In this document: positions 7,681-16,523 of the stretch, one piece after another
Position numbering within the stretch: position 1 is the first letter of the stretch
Layout of the letters: each line of letters begins with the position of its first letter
Origin: Phycobacter azelaicus
GTDB lineage: Bacteria > Pseudomonadota > Alphaproteobacteria > Rhodobacterales > Rhodobacteraceae
Direction: 5' to 3'
DNA length: 64,000 bases
NCBI RefSeq assembly: GCF_014884385.1
Contig: NZ_WKFH01000003.1
Location: forward strand, 2,574,001-2,638,000
Translations under genes and position numbers: made by a program
The notes under the pieces: model-generated
Databases searched by the model: none
What the model was told of the DNA's origin: nothing
What the model saw: only the letters and a program-made list of their open reading frames with translations

Positions 7681-9069
7681 ATGAGCAATGGCGACGACAT
7701 CATCGGCACCGAAACCGCCCCGGAGGATGCCTACATGCTGGATCGTCGGCTTGTTGCGCAGATTCTCTATGCCGTGGACACCAACGATCAGGATCGTCTG
7801 GCTGCGCTCATGGAGCCGCTGCATGCGGCGGATATCGCTGACCTTCTGGAGCAGATCAACGCTTTTGACCGGGCGCGGCTAATCCGCCTTTATGATCGCG
7901 AGTTCGACGGTGAAATCCTGTCTGAGCTGGATGAATCGATTCGCGAAGAAGTCATTTCGATTCTGACACCGCAAGTTCTGGCCGAAGCGGTGCGGGATCT
8001 GGACAGCGACGATGTGGTTGATCTGGTCGAGGATCTCGAAGAGCCGCAGCAGGAAGCCATCCTCGAAGCGCTTGAGGATTCCGACCGGATCGCGGTCGAG
8101 CAATCGCTGAGCTACCCTGAAAGCTCCGCCGGGCGTCTGATGCAGCGCGAAGTGGTGATGGCGCCCGAACACTGGACCGTGGGTCAGGCCATCGATTTCA
8201 TGCGTGAGCGTTCAGACCTGCCAGCGCAGTTCTATCACGTGGTGGTGGTCAATCCGCGCCTGCACCCGGTTGGTAACGTCACCCTTGGACGGATCATGTC
8301 CTCGCGCCGGGATGTGGCTTTGAGCGATCTGTTCGAAGAGACATTTCAGGTGATCCCGGTCGATCAGGACGAAGAAGACGTCGCCTATGCCTTTAACCAG
8401 TACCACCTGATATCCGCTCCTGTGGTCGACGGCGAGGGGCGCCTTGTCGGCGTAATCACCATCGACGATGCCATGGCGGTGCTCGATGAAGAGCACGAAG
8501 AAGACATCCTGCGCCTGGCAGGGGTCGGCGAAAGCTCTTTGTCGGACAGTGTGGCGGAAACCTCCAAGCGCCGTTTGCCGTGGCTGGGGGTCAATCTTGT
8601 GACCGCGATTTGTGCTTCGATGGTGATTTCACAGTTCGAAGCGACCATACAGGAAATCGTCGCCCTTGCGATCCTGATGCCCATCGTGGCCTCCATGGGC
8701 GGCAACGCAGGCACCCAGTCGCTGACCGTTGCCGTGCGGGCGCTTGCCACGCGCGACCTGACGGACTCCAACGTCTGGCGAGTTATCCGCCGTGAGATCC
8801 TTGTTGGCATGCTCAATGGCCTTGTTTTTGCGGTCGCGCTTGGGATCGTTGGGATGATGTGGTTCAGCTCTCCGATGTTGGGTGCGGTCATCGGCGGGGC
8901 GCTGGTCATCAACATGATGATCGCGGGTCTTGCGGGAACCGTGGTACCGGTTGTGTTGGACAAAATAGGCGTCGATCCGGCGCTGGCCTCTGGCACATTT
9001 GTGACGACCACAACCGATGTAATGGGCTTTTTCATCTTCCTCGGAACCGCTTCTATGGTGCTGCTATGA
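7681..9069 (+). CDS. mgtE: Magnesium transporter MgtE
   Basis: A 462-residue Mg2+ channel: acidic N domain (about residues 20-130, rich in D/E with L-x-x-L repeats), two CBS domains (about 135-260) and a C-terminal membrane part with five helices containing the conserved P-I-V-A-S-M-G-G-N-A-G-T-Q-S loop. The ATG at 7681 has an AAGGGG site; an ATG at 7654 would add nine residues and is less well placed. No M-box-like leader is evident in the 135 bp upstream. Its stop overlaps the next start (ATGA), so the cyclo-ligase is co-translated. Confidence 0.93.
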   Translation: MSNGDDIIGTETAPEDAYMLDRRLVAQILYAVDTNDQDRLAALMEPLHAADIADLLEQINAFDRARLIRLYDREFDGEILSELDESIREEVISILTPQVLAEAVRDLDSDDVVDLVEDLEEPQQEAILEALEDSDRIAVEQSLSYPESSAGRLMQREVVMAPEHWTVGQAIDFMRERSDLPAQFYHVVVVNPRLHPVGNVTLGRIMSSRRDVALSDLFEETFQVIPVDQDEEDVAYAFNQYHLISAPVVDGEGRLVGVITIDDAMAVLDEEHEEDILRLAGVGESSLSDSVAETSKRRLPWLGVNLVTAICASMVISQFEATIQEIVALAILMPIVASMGGNAGTQSLTVAVRALATRDLTDSNVWRVIRREILVGMLNGLVFAVALGIVGMMWFSSPMLGAVIGGALVINMMIAGLAGTVVPVVLDKIGVDPALASGTFVTTTTDVMGFFIFLGTASMVLL

Positions 9070-9629
9070 CCGAACTGGCCCACGTCAAAGTCGCCGCACG
9101 AAAGGCAGCTTTTGCGCGCCGAAAGGCGGCCTTTGAACTGAAAAAGCCGGGCGTGGCCGGGCATCTGTCGGAGGTGCTGGCAGGATACCGGGGTGTCCCG
9201 CTCGCGGGATACATGCCGATCCGCACCGAGATCGATCCGATGCCCGCCATGGCCGAAGCGGCTGCCCATGGCGATGTGGGGGTTCCGGTGATCCAAGGGG
9301 AGGGGCTGGCGCTGCGGTTCAGCCGCTGGCAGCCCGAGGGCGCGCTACGTGATGGGCCGTTTGGGGCCAAGGTGCCCCAGGTCGATGATTTTTTTGAGCC
9401 CGAGATCGTGATTGTGCCGCTGGTCGCCTTTGATCTGAGTGGTGGGCGGCTGGGTTATGGCGGGGGCTTTTATGATCGCACCCTTGAGCAGCTGCGGGCG
9501 CGGCGCGCGACCCTTGCCATCGGCTTTGCCTTTGATGCGCAAGAGGCCGATAGCCTGCCGCTTGAGCCGACCGACCAACCGCTTGACATGATCGTTACCG
9601 AAAGCCGGATCGTTCAGTTTCCGCGGTGA
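9066..9629 (+). CDS. 5-formyltetrahydrofolate cyclo-ligase
   Basis: A 187-residue cytoplasmic enzyme (YgfA/MTHFS) that converts 5-formyl-THF to 5,10-methenyl-THF with ATP. Visible are the basic N-terminal helix, the Y-x-P-I-R-x-E-I-D-P segment, and the glycine-rich R-L-G-Y-G-G-G-F-Y-D-R-T ATP/substrate loop followed by the C-terminal P-x-D-x-I-V-T-E motif. The start is the ATG overlapping the mgtE stop. The pairing with YmdB and a nearby 6S RNA candidate matches a recurrent proteobacterial neighbourhood. Confidence 0.93.
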   Translation: MTELAHVKVAARKAAFARRKAAFELKKPGVAGHLSEVLAGYRGVPLAGYMPIRTEIDPMPAMAEAAAHGDVGVPVIQGEGLALRFSRWQPEGALRDGPFGAKVPQVDDFFEPEIVIVPLVAFDLSGGRLGYGGGFYDRTLEQLRARRATLAIGFAFDAQEADSLPLEPTDQPLDMIVTESRIVQFPR

Positions 9630-9722
9630 GGCCCCGCATTGTGACCTCATATCCATCCTGAATGCTGTCTATACTGGCAGCAGGGCTTGCTCTGCCCGGC
9701 TGCGCTGCCTAGGAGAGAGGTC

Positions 9723-10541
9723 ATGAGGATACTGTTTCTAGGCGATGTGATGGGCCGCGCCGGGCGCCGCGCCATCACCGAGAACCTGCCGCGTCTGCGT
9801 CAGGAGTGGCGGCTCGATTTCGTTGTCGTTAATGGCGAGAATGCCTCAAATGGCATGGGGCTGAGCGGCGACCACGCCAAGGCTCTGCTCGACGCCGGGG
9901 CGGATTGCCTGACGCTGGGCGATCATGCCTTTGACCAGAAGGACATGCTGCAGTTCATCGAAAAAGAGCCGCGTATCCTTCGCCCTCTGAATTTTGCCAA
10001 GGGCGCGCCGGGGCGCGGGTACCGGCTGCTCAACGCACCCGGCGGGCGCAAGGTGCTTGTAGCGCAGGCGCTGGGCCAGGTTTTCATGAAGCGCGCCTAT
10101 GACGATCCCTTCGGTGCGGTCGAAGGGGTGTTGAAAGCGCACCCGCGCGGCGGACTGGCGCAGGCGGTGATCGTGGACATGCACTGCGAAGCGACCTCCG
10201 AAAAAATGGCCATGGGGCATTTTTGCAATGGAAAGGCGTCGCTTGTGGTGGGCACGCATACCCATGTGCCGACTGCCGATGCGCAGATACTGTCTGAAGG
10301 TACCGGTTATCTGACGGATGCAGGCATGTGCGGCGATTATGATTCTGTCATTGGCATGGAAAAGGCCGAACCCATGCGGCGGTTTCTTACCGGCATGCCG
10401 AAAAGTCGCTTCACCCCGGCCAATGGAGACGCGACTCTGTCGGGTGTTTATATCGAAACTGACGACAGAACGGGCGCAGCCAAGGTCATCCGCATGGTGC
10501 GTGAAGGTGGGCTGCTGCAAAAGGAAGGCCCAGGTTCCTGA
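9723..10541 (+). CDS. YmdB-type metallophosphoesterase (TIGR00282)
   Basis: A 272-residue metallophosphoesterase; members hydrolyse 2',3'-cyclic mononucleotides (B. subtilis YmdB). It begins with the hallmark I-L-F-L-G-D-V-M-G-R-A-G-R, followed by N-G-E-N-A-S near residue 40, G-D-H-A-F near residue 65, D-x-H-C-E-A-T-S-E near residue 160 and G-T-H-T-H-V-P-T near residue 178. The start at 9723 has AGGAGAGAGG upstream; an in-frame start at 9687 would add 12 residues outside the family N-terminus. It follows the cyclo-ligase by 93 bp. Confidence 0.92.
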   Translation: MRILFLGDVMGRAGRRAITENLPRLRQEWRLDFVVVNGENASNGMGLSGDHAKALLDAGADCLTLGDHAFDQKDMLQFIEKEPRILRPLNFAKGAPGRGYRLLNAPGGRKVLVAQALGQVFMKRAYDDPFGAVEGVLKAHPRGGLAQAVIVDMHCEATSEKMAMGHFCNGKASLVVGTHTHVPTADAQILSEGTGYLTDAGMCGDYDSVIGMEKAEPMRRFLTGMPKSRFTPANGDATLSGVYIETDDRTGAAKVIRMVREGGLLQKEGPGS

Positions 10542-10549
10542 AGAGGCGG

Positions 10550-10722
10550 ACGTTTGTTCCAAACCTGAGCATTCTGCTGGCCGAGTATCCGAAATTTCGC
10601 ATCTGTCCTGAGGAGAGGGCGCAAGCCCTTGCCTCACCCTGCCGGATCGGGAACACTCAGTGCTGGCATGGTCTGCGACTATGAGTGATACGGTGGCAGG
10701 CATCAGTTCAACGAATGTGAGT
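10550..10722 (+). ncRNA. ssrS: Probable 6S RNA (ssrS)
   Basis: The gap after ymdB folds as a long rod with a large internal opening, as expected of 6S RNA, the RNA polymerase-sigma70 mimic. Visible pairings are CATTC (10570-10574) with GAATG (10713-10717), CTGC (10574-10577) with GCAG (10696-10699), GTATC (10585-10589) with GATAC (10687-10691), and an apical hairpin TGAGG/CCTCA (609-613 with 632-636 of the 10 kb block) closed by AGGGC-GCAA-GCCCT (10616-10629). The 3' segment with GTTCAACGAATG resembles alphaproteobacterial 6S RNAs from memory. Linkage to the cyclo-ligase gene is the classic ssrS context. Ends are approximate. Confidence 0.62.
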
Positions 10723-10733
10723 TATTGCCGGAT

Positions 10734-12512
10734 ATGCAGGTTGTTCAAATCGCTGAGAACGGAAATGCCCTTCTCGCACTGTTGATCGTTGCGGCGATGT
10801 TTTTGGCTTTTTTGAAAGAAACCTACCCGACCGAGGTCGTGGCCTTGGCCGGTGTATCGCTGATGCTGGCAACGGGGGTCTTGCCATATGACGCGGCGCT
10901 GCCTGTCTTGTCGAACCCTGCGCCCTGGACGATTGCGGCCATGTTCATCATCATGGGGGCCCTGGTGCGCACGGGGGCGCTGGATGCCTTCACTCAAGTT
11001 GCGCGCAAACAGGCAGAGGTAAACCCCCGGCTTGCAATTGCCCTGTTGATGGCCTTTGTCGTTGCTGCTTCGGCGATCGTGTCCAATACGCCGGTGGTGG
11101 TGGTGATGATCCCGATCTTCATCCAGATCGCGCGCACGCTGGATGTATCAGCCTCAAAGATGCTGATCCCGCTCAGCTATGCGGCGATCCTGGGCGGGAC
11201 CCTGACGCTGATCGGGACCTCTACCAATCTGTTGGTCGATGGTGTCGCCCGCGCACAGGGGCTGGCGCCCTTCACGATTTTCGAAGTGACACCGTTGGGG
11301 CTTATCCTGGTGGCCTGGGGTATGCTCTACTTGCGTTTCATCGCGCCACGGCTCCTGCCGGAGCGGGAAAACCTGGCAAATCTTCTCAGCGACCGATCCA
11401 AGATGAAGTTCTTCACCGAGGCCGTGATTCCACCGGACAGCAACCTTGTGGGCCGTGAAGTGACCGGAGTGCAGCTTTTCAAACGGCCTGGTGTGCGCCT
11501 GATTGACGTGATCCGGGGCGATGTTTCGCTGCGCCGCAATCTCAAAGGGGTTGAGCTACAGGTCGGAGACCGGGTCGTCTTGCGCACTCAGATGACCGAA
11601 TTGCTGAGCCTGCAACGCAACAAGGAACTGAAGCGCGTCGATCAGGTGTCTGCGGTGGAGACCAAGACCGTTGAAGTTCTGGTAACGCCGGGGTGCCGAC
11701 TGGTGGGGAGGTCCCTCGGGGCAATGCGCCTGCGTCGCCGGTATGGTGTTTACGTCTTGGCGGTGCATCGCCGCAATCAGAACATTGGCGTGCAACTGGA
11801 TGACCTTGTGGTTCGGGTTGGCGACACCCTGTTGCTCGAGGGCGCGCCCGCCGACATCCAGCGTCTTGCTGCGGATACCGACATGGCGGATGTCTCTCAG
11901 CCAACACAGCGGGCCTATCGCCGCAGTCATGCGCCATATGCCATCCTAGCGCTGATCGGGATCGTGGTGCTGGCAGCCCTTGGTGTTGCGCCGATCCTGA
12001 TGCTGTCGATCATCGCGGTCGCGCTCGTTCTGGTCAGCAGGTGCATCGATGCCGACGAGGCGTTTTCCTTCATCGATGGGCGCCTTCTTGCTTTGATCTT
12101 CTCCATGCTCGCGATAGGGGCGGCGCTGGAAAGTTCTGGCGCGGTGCAGATGATCGTCAGCGCGCTTGCGCCCGGGCTGTCGGTACTGCCCCCCTTCCTG
12201 ATGGTTTGGGCCGTCTATCTGTTGACTTCGATCCTGACCGAGCTTGTGTCAAACAATGCGGTGGCCGTGGTGGTCACCCCCATCGCAATCGGTTTGGCGC
12301 AGGCCATGGGACTTGATCCGCGACCCCTTGTGGTTGCGGTAATGGTGGCCGCATCGGCCTCCTTTGCGACGCCCATAGGATATCAGACGAACATGCTTGT
12401 GTACGGCCCCGGTGGCTATAGGTTCACTGATTTCCTGCGCGTTGGTATTCCATTGAACCTGAGCATCGGCCTCCTGGCCTCGGCATTCATTCCACTCATC
12501 TGGCCGCTGTGA
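10734..12512 (+). CDS. SLC13/DASS-family permease with two RCK_C (TrkA-C) domains
   Basis: A 592-residue membrane transporter. About five helices are followed by a cytosolic block (about residues 205-390) holding two RCK_C/TrkA-C-like domains, then six or more helices. The duplicated DASS signatures are visible as S-N-T-P near residue 117 and S-N-N-A near residue 508. Family members move sulfate, dicarboxylates or other anions, with RCK_C domains thought to sense ligands. A TTG at 10725 is an alternative start. It converges on a paralogue with 7 bp between stops. Confidence 0.85.
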   Translation: MQVVQIAENGNALLALLIVAAMFLAFLKETYPTEVVALAGVSLMLATGVLPYDAALPVLSNPAPWTIAAMFIIMGALVRTGALDAFTQVARKQAEVNPRLAIALLMAFVVAASAIVSNTPVVVVMIPIFIQIARTLDVSASKMLIPLSYAAILGGTLTLIGTSTNLLVDGVARAQGLAPFTIFEVTPLGLILVAWGMLYLRFIAPRLLPERENLANLLSDRSKMKFFTEAVIPPDSNLVGREVTGVQLFKRPGVRLIDVIRGDVSLRRNLKGVELQVGDRVVLRTQMTELLSLQRNKELKRVDQVSAVETKTVEVLVTPGCRLVGRSLGAMRLRRRYGVYVLAVHRRNQNIGVQLDDLVVRVGDTLLLEGAPADIQRLAADTDMADVSQPTQRAYRRSHAPYAILALIGIVVLAALGVAPILMLSIIAVALVLVSRCIDADEAFSFIDGRLLALIFSMLAIGAALESSGAVQMIVSALAPGLSVLPPFLMVWAVYLLTSILTELVSNNAVAVVVTPIAIGLAQAMGLDPRPLVVAVMVAASASFATPIGYQTNMLVYGPGGYRFTDFLRVGIPLNLSIGLLASAFIPLIWPL

Positions 12513-12519
12513 AGCCGCC

Positions 12520-14295
12520 TTACATCGGCCAGAAGATCAGGATGGCAGGGATCGAAACAGCGACAATCAGGATCTCAAGCGGCAGGCCGATACGCCAGTA
12601 GTCCCCAAAGTGGTACCCCCCGGGACCCAGCACCAGCGTGTTGTTCTTGTGCCCGATAGGGGTGAGGAAAGCCGCCGAGGCTGCGACAGCAACCGCCATC
12701 AGGAATGGGTCGGGCGAAACACCAAGCGCGCTTGCCATCTGGATGCCCACCGGCGCCGCGACAATCGCGGTGGCTGTGTTGTTCAGCACATCCGAAAGGG
12801 TCATGGTGACCACCATCAGCACCGTGAGGATTGCCCAGGCGGGCAAACCTTGGGTGAGGTTAATCAGGCCGTTTGCAATCAACTGCGTGCCGCCTGAGCT
12901 GTCCAGTGCGGCGCCAAGCGGGATCATCGATCCCAAGAGCACAACAACGGGCCATTCCACGTGGTCATAGATCTCGGCTACGGGCAGGATTTTGGCCAAT
13001 ACATAGCTGATGGCCACGAGCCCCAGTGCTACTGGCAGGTAGACAATGCCGACAGAGGCCGCGAGCACGGCGGCCGCGAAAAGACCAATGGCGAGCCAGG
13101 TCTTGTCGTTTTCGGTGACGGCCAGGCCGCGCTCGGCAAGCGGCAGGCATCCCAGCCATTCCGTGACATCCGCGCCGCGCTCGCGCGGGCACAAGAGCAA
13201 CAGGATATCTCCCGGTTCGATTACGGTCTGACGGATATGGCTGGTCAGACGGCGACCCTGGCGCGAGATACCCAGCAGAACGGTGCTTTGGCGCCAGGCC
13301 AGACCGACGCCCTGGGTCGTGCGCCCATTGACGCGGGACGTCTCGGGCACCACCACCTCGACCAGTTCAAGGCCCTCGCCTGCCGCGGTCAGCTTTTCCT
13401 TTCGGGCGGCATCAGTGAAATCGAGCGAGAGGGCGGTGCGGAATTCGTCGAGTGCCTCCGGCGTTGCTTCGATCACGAGTGTGTCGGCGGCGCGCAGGCT
13501 GTATCCCGTGGCTCGCCCATAGATACGCTTGCCATCGCGGATCAGGCCCAGGATGGCCACATCCGCCTTTTCGGCCTCAGCGTCCAACGCGCCAAGCCGC
13601 TTGTCGATCAGGGAGGAGCCTTCGGGCACGGTCAGCTCGGCAATGTAGTCGGCGATCTGTGCTTCGGAGGCTCCGGCGGCGTTCTCCCGCTGGGGGATCA
13701 GGCGCCAGCCGATCAGAGCCACAAAGGCCAGTCCGGCGATGGAAGCCACCAACCCCACAGGGGCGAAGTCGAACATTTGAAAGGGCGCGCCAAGGCTTTC
13801 GTGCCGGATTGAGGCAATGATTATGTTGGGCGGTGTACCGATCAGCGTCACCATACCACCGAGGATCGTGGCAAAGCTGAGCGGCATCAGGCTAAGGCCC
13901 GGTACGCGGCCTGCTTTGCGTGCGGTCTGGATGTCGACAGGCATGAGCAAGGCAAGGGCCGCAACATTGTTCATGAAGGCCGACAGTACCGCGCCAACCC
14001 CGCCCATCAGGGCAATGTGGAGTCCCAGCTTTCGGGTGCTGTCCACCAAGGTGCGTGTGATCAGGAAAACGGCGCCTGAGCGCACCAATCCGGCCGAAAC
14101 GATCAGTACAAGGGCAACCACAAGCGTAGCGGGGTGACCAAAGCCCGCAAAGGCGTCCTTGGCAGGAACAACACCAAGGAGAACCGCGATCATCAAGGCG
14201 GAAAAGGCCACCAGATCATAGCGGAAACGTCCCCATAGAAGCATGGCAAAAACTCCCGCGAAGACCGAAAAAAGAATACCTTGATCAACTGTCAT
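12520..14295 (-). CDS. SLC13/DASS-family permease with two RCK_C (TrkA-C) domains, paralogue
   Basis: A 591-residue transporter with the same plan as its neighbour: N-terminal helices with an M-N-N-V motif near residue 108, a cytosolic insert at about residues 210-390 with two RCK_C-like domains, and C-terminal helices with an L-N-N-T-A motif near residue 505. The two proteins are clearly divergent in sequence, so they are not a recent duplication. Substrate is unknown; sulfate or organic acids are the family's usual choices. No dedicated terminator was seen between the two convergent stops. Confidence 0.85.
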   Translation of the reverse strand: MTVDQGILFSVFAGVFAMLLWGRFRYDLVAFSALMIAVLLGVVPAKDAFAGFGHPATLVVALVLIVSAGLVRSGAVFLITRTLVDSTRKLGLHIALMGGVGAVLSAFMNNVAALALLMPVDIQTARKAGRVPGLSLMPLSFATILGGMVTLIGTPPNIIIASIRHESLGAPFQMFDFAPVGLVASIAGLAFVALIGWRLIPQRENAAGASEAQIADYIAELTVPEGSSLIDKRLGALDAEAEKADVAILGLIRDGKRIYGRATGYSLRAADTLVIEATPEALDEFRTALSLDFTDAARKEKLTAAGEGLELVEVVVPETSRVNGRTTQGVGLAWRQSTVLLGISRQGRRLTSHIRQTVIEPGDILLLLCPRERGADVTEWLGCLPLAERGLAVTENDKTWLAIGLFAAAVLAASVGIVYLPVALGLVAISYVLAKILPVAEIYDHVEWPVVVLLGSMIPLGAALDSSGGTQLIANGLINLTQGLPAWAILTVLMVVTMTLSDVLNNTATAIVAAPVGIQMASALGVSPDPFLMAVAVAASAAFLTPIGHKNNTLVLGPGGYHFGDYWRIGLPLEILIVAVSIPAILIFWPM

Positions 14296-14449
14296 TTCTG
14301 CGGTTCCCTAAACAAATTCCGGTGTCTCAAGGTGATTTATGCCATTTCTAAAAGCCAAAGTGCATCAAAGCTATGGGCGTTGCAGGCACAAGCCCGATAG
14401 TTTGCCGGGCAAGAGCGATTTTGAATGGCGTCAATCACATGTGAATGCA

Positions 14450-14836
14450 ATGGACTATTTTCTGTCGCTAGACGGGCTTTCTATTTCGCCTAGCGCCTTG
14501 CATTCCACATGGGCGCCCCCCACGGGCGATTGGAGCGATTGGAAGCCGCCCGAGCTGTGGCAGTTCTTGTCGCAGGTGACCTTTCGACAGGATCTGAACG
14601 GGCTGTTCCCAATGCAGGCGGAACAGGACGCTTATCTTGCCTCCCTTCGGCTTGAGGCATTTGATCTCGACATAGTGATCCTGGCGGTGCGGGCTCCCGC
14701 GCCGCGGCTTGCCCTTCTTTGGGCGGAGGCGATCGATCAGGGGGCCTCTGTCGTGCAGTCCCTGATCACGAAAGAAAATTACCCAAAGATTGCTAAAATT
14801 ATTCAGGAAATCATGAACCTGCCGGACGTGGATTGA
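14450..14836 (+). CDS. Hypothetical protein
   Basis: A 128-residue protein of unknown family, with no signal peptide or membrane segment. It has a tryptophan- and proline-rich stretch near residues 20-35 (W-A-P-P-T-G-D-W-S-D-W-K-P-P) and a leucine/alanine-rich C-terminal half. The frame stays open up to an ATG at 14339 that has an AAGGTGA site, giving 165 residues; the GC-rich third-position pattern begins only near 14450, so the shorter form is preferred. Its stop lies inside the operator of the next gene. Confidence 0.55.
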   Translation: MDYFLSLDGLSISPSALHSTWAPPTGDWSDWKPPELWQFLSQVTFRQDLNGLFPMQAEQDAYLASLRLEAFDLDIVILAVRAPAPRLALLWAEAIDQGASVVQSLITKENYPKIAKIIQEIMNLPDVD

Positions 14837-14881
14837 CTTGCAAGTCAATATTCGTCCCTCTATATTGATCTCCAAGTCAAT
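14832..14881. promoter_or_regulatory. Promoter with tandem palindromic operators
   Basis: ATTGACTTGCAAGTCAAT (14832-14849) is a perfect 18-bp palindrome. ATTGATCTCCAAGTCAAT (14864-14881) repeats it with 15 of 18 bases identical, the centres being 32 bp (three helix turns) apart. A sigma70-like promoter, TTGCAA (14839-14844) with 16 bp to TATATT (14861-14866), sits across both: the first operator covers the -35, the second the -10 and start region. The arrangement strongly suggests autorepression by the HTH protein encoded at 14900. Confidence 0.75.
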
Positions 14882-14899
14882 TATAGCCGGAATCATTCC

Positions 14900-15292
14900 A
14901 TGTCTTCTGCAGCAGCTTCGTCCCCTTCAGTTGAATTGTTTGACCATGATGGCGGCGGGGGAGTTGACCTTTCCGGCGGTCTGGCTTCTGCGGAAGATCT
15001 TGCCGCGCTCAAGGAGGCAGCCCGAGATGGGCTGTCGCCTCAGGATTTTCATAGTTCGGTGACGTCGTTGGCGCGGGAAATCGCGCGGTTGCAAACGGGG
15101 CATGCAGTCAGCCGGATGATTTCCGAAAGTGGTCTGAGCATGGTCGAGATTGCGGAGCGGTACGGTTTTCAGCCCGCAACTCTGTCGCGCTGGGCGAATG
15201 GCGTTCCCAAAAGCGGGGCTGAACTGACATCTGTGATTGCCCTGGCTGAAGCCTTGGGGTTCAGCCTGAAGCTGTCCGTCGAAAAGAAATGA
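14900..15292 (+). CDS. Helix-turn-helix (XRE-like) regulator
   Basis: A 130-residue protein: a variable N-terminal part rich in S, A, D and G (1-45), a linker helix, and a Cro/CI-like helix-turn-helix at about residues 66-125 (V-E-I-A-E-R-Y-G then [10 protein letters not shown]). It resembles antitoxin-type XRE proteins in size but no toxin is recognisable beside it. Two matching palindromes sit across its promoter, arguing for self-control. Its stop overlaps the ATG of the next gene (ATGA), so the two are translationally coupled. Confidence 0.75.
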   Translation: MSSAAASSPSVELFDHDGGGGVDLSGGLASAEDLAALKEAARDGLSPQDFHSSVTSLAREIARLQTGHAVSRMISESGLSMVEIAERYGFQPATLSRWANGVPKSGAELTSVIALAEALGFSLKLSVEKK

Positions 15293-15651
15293 CACTTCGC
15301 TGGATCGGCATTGGCATTCTGATCCTTTTTCTTGTTGTGGTTGGAGTTACGTTTTCTGGTGCCGTACAAGCCTTCATATGTGCTTACGGCTGGGCGCCTG
15401 CCTTTGTGGACCTTCTGACGCTTGTGCCTGCATTGTTTTCCGTCTGGTTCCTGGTCGAAGGGACGTGGCGGGAACAGGTCAAGGGGAGCCAGCCCGGTGT
15501 CGTTGGCGAGGTGCACAGAAGTTTTGCCGCAAAGGTGCTCGAAAAAGCTTCGCAACTGCCGGTGGTGATTGTTGTCGTCTTCGTGGTCGGTCTGGCCAGC
15601 AAGACGATTCTGACGAGCGCCGCTCTGGTGGCACCAATCCCTTGCGGCTAG
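15289..15651 (+). CDS. Small inner-membrane protein coupled to the HTH gene
   Basis: A 120-residue protein of unknown family with three predicted membrane segments (about residues 5-28, 36-56 and 90-112) and a polar loop at 57-88. The ATGA overlap with the HTH gene implies coupled expression. It contains no recognised toxin, transporter or enzyme motif. A membrane protein made together with a cytosolic, self-regulated DNA-binding protein could form a sensing or toxin-like pair; this is only a hypothesis. Confidence 0.65.
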   Translation: MTLRWIGIGILILFLVVVGVTFSGAVQAFICAYGWAPAFVDLLTLVPALFSVWFLVEGTWREQVKGSQPGVVGEVHRSFAAKVLEKASQLPVVIVVVFVVGLASKTILTSAALVAPIPCG

Positions 15652-15713
15652 CAAGACCTGCCTGTATCAAACGCTCCGACACGCAAAACACCGCTAAGAA
15701 TGGAGACCGGCGC

Positions 15714-16454
15714 ATGGCAGGCCACTCAAAATGGGCGAATATTCAGCACCGCAAAGGGCGCCAGGACGCGGCGCGCTCGAAACTCTTTTCCAAGCTGGCC
15801 AAGGAAATCACCGTGGCCGCGAAAATGGGCGACCCGGATCCTGATAAGAACCCGCGTCTGCGTCTGGCGGTTAAGGAAGCCAAGAGCCAGTCGGTCCCCA
15901 AGGACGTGATTGAACGTGCGATCAAGAAAGCGACCGGCGGCGATGCGGAAAACTACGACGAGATCCGCTATGAGGGCTACGGCCCGAACGGCGTTGCAGT
16001 GATCGTCGAGGCGATGACCGACAACAAGAACCGCACCGCATCGACCGTGCGCTCTACCTTCACCAAGAATGGCGGCAACCTGGGGGAGACCGGATCGGTT
16101 GGCTTCATGTTCGACCGCAAGGGCGAGGTGACCTATCCGGCCTCAGTTGGCGATGCGGATACCGTGATGATGGCCGCGATCGAGGCGGGCGCCGAGGATG
16201 TGGAAAGTTCGGAAGACGGCCACATCATCTACTGCGCTGACACCGATTTGAACGAGGTGTCGAACGCACTGGAAGCGGAATTGGGCGAATCTGAATCGAC
16301 CAAGCTGATCTGGAAGCCGACCACCACCACCGAGCTGGATCTGGAAGGCATGCAGAAACTGATGAAACTGGTGGATGCGCTGGAAGATGACGATGACGTG
16401 CAGCGGGTGACCACCAATTTCGAAGCCTCTGACGAGGTGATGGCGCAGCTTTGA
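15714..16454 (+). CDS. YebC/PmpR-family protein
   Basis: A 246-residue cytoplasmic protein that starts with the family hallmark [14 protein letters not shown] and keeps the [10 protein letters not shown] core and the acidic C-terminal domain. YebC proteins were long annotated as transcription regulators; more recent work on the family points to ribosome-associated relief of proline stalling. The ATG at 15714 has GGAGA upstream; the open frame extends further 5' only by chance. A terminator follows. Confidence 0.95.
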   Translation: MAGHSKWANIQHRKGRQDAARSKLFSKLAKEITVAAKMGDPDPDKNPRLRLAVKEAKSQSVPKDVIERAIKKATGGDAENYDEIRYEGYGPNGVAVIVEAMTDNKNRTASTVRSTFTKNGGNLGETGSVGFMFDRKGEVTYPASVGDADTVMMAAIEAGAEDVESSEDGHIIYCADTDLNEVSNALEAELGESESTKLIWKPTTTTELDLEGMQKLMKLVDALEDDDDVQRVTTNFEASDEVMAQL

Positions 16455-16482
16455 CGGCGTAACGCACTGCGGAAATGAAGAT

Positions 16483-16508
16483 AGGCCCGCCAATGTGCGG
16501 GCCTTTTC
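16483..16508 (+). terminator. Rho-independent terminator after yebC
   Basis: AGGCCCGC (16483-16490), a 6-nt loop, and GCGGGCCT (16497-16504) followed by TTT. It separates yebC from the convergent DUF1036 gene. Confidence 0.8.
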
Positions 16509-16523
16509 CTATGTCGCGGGTCC

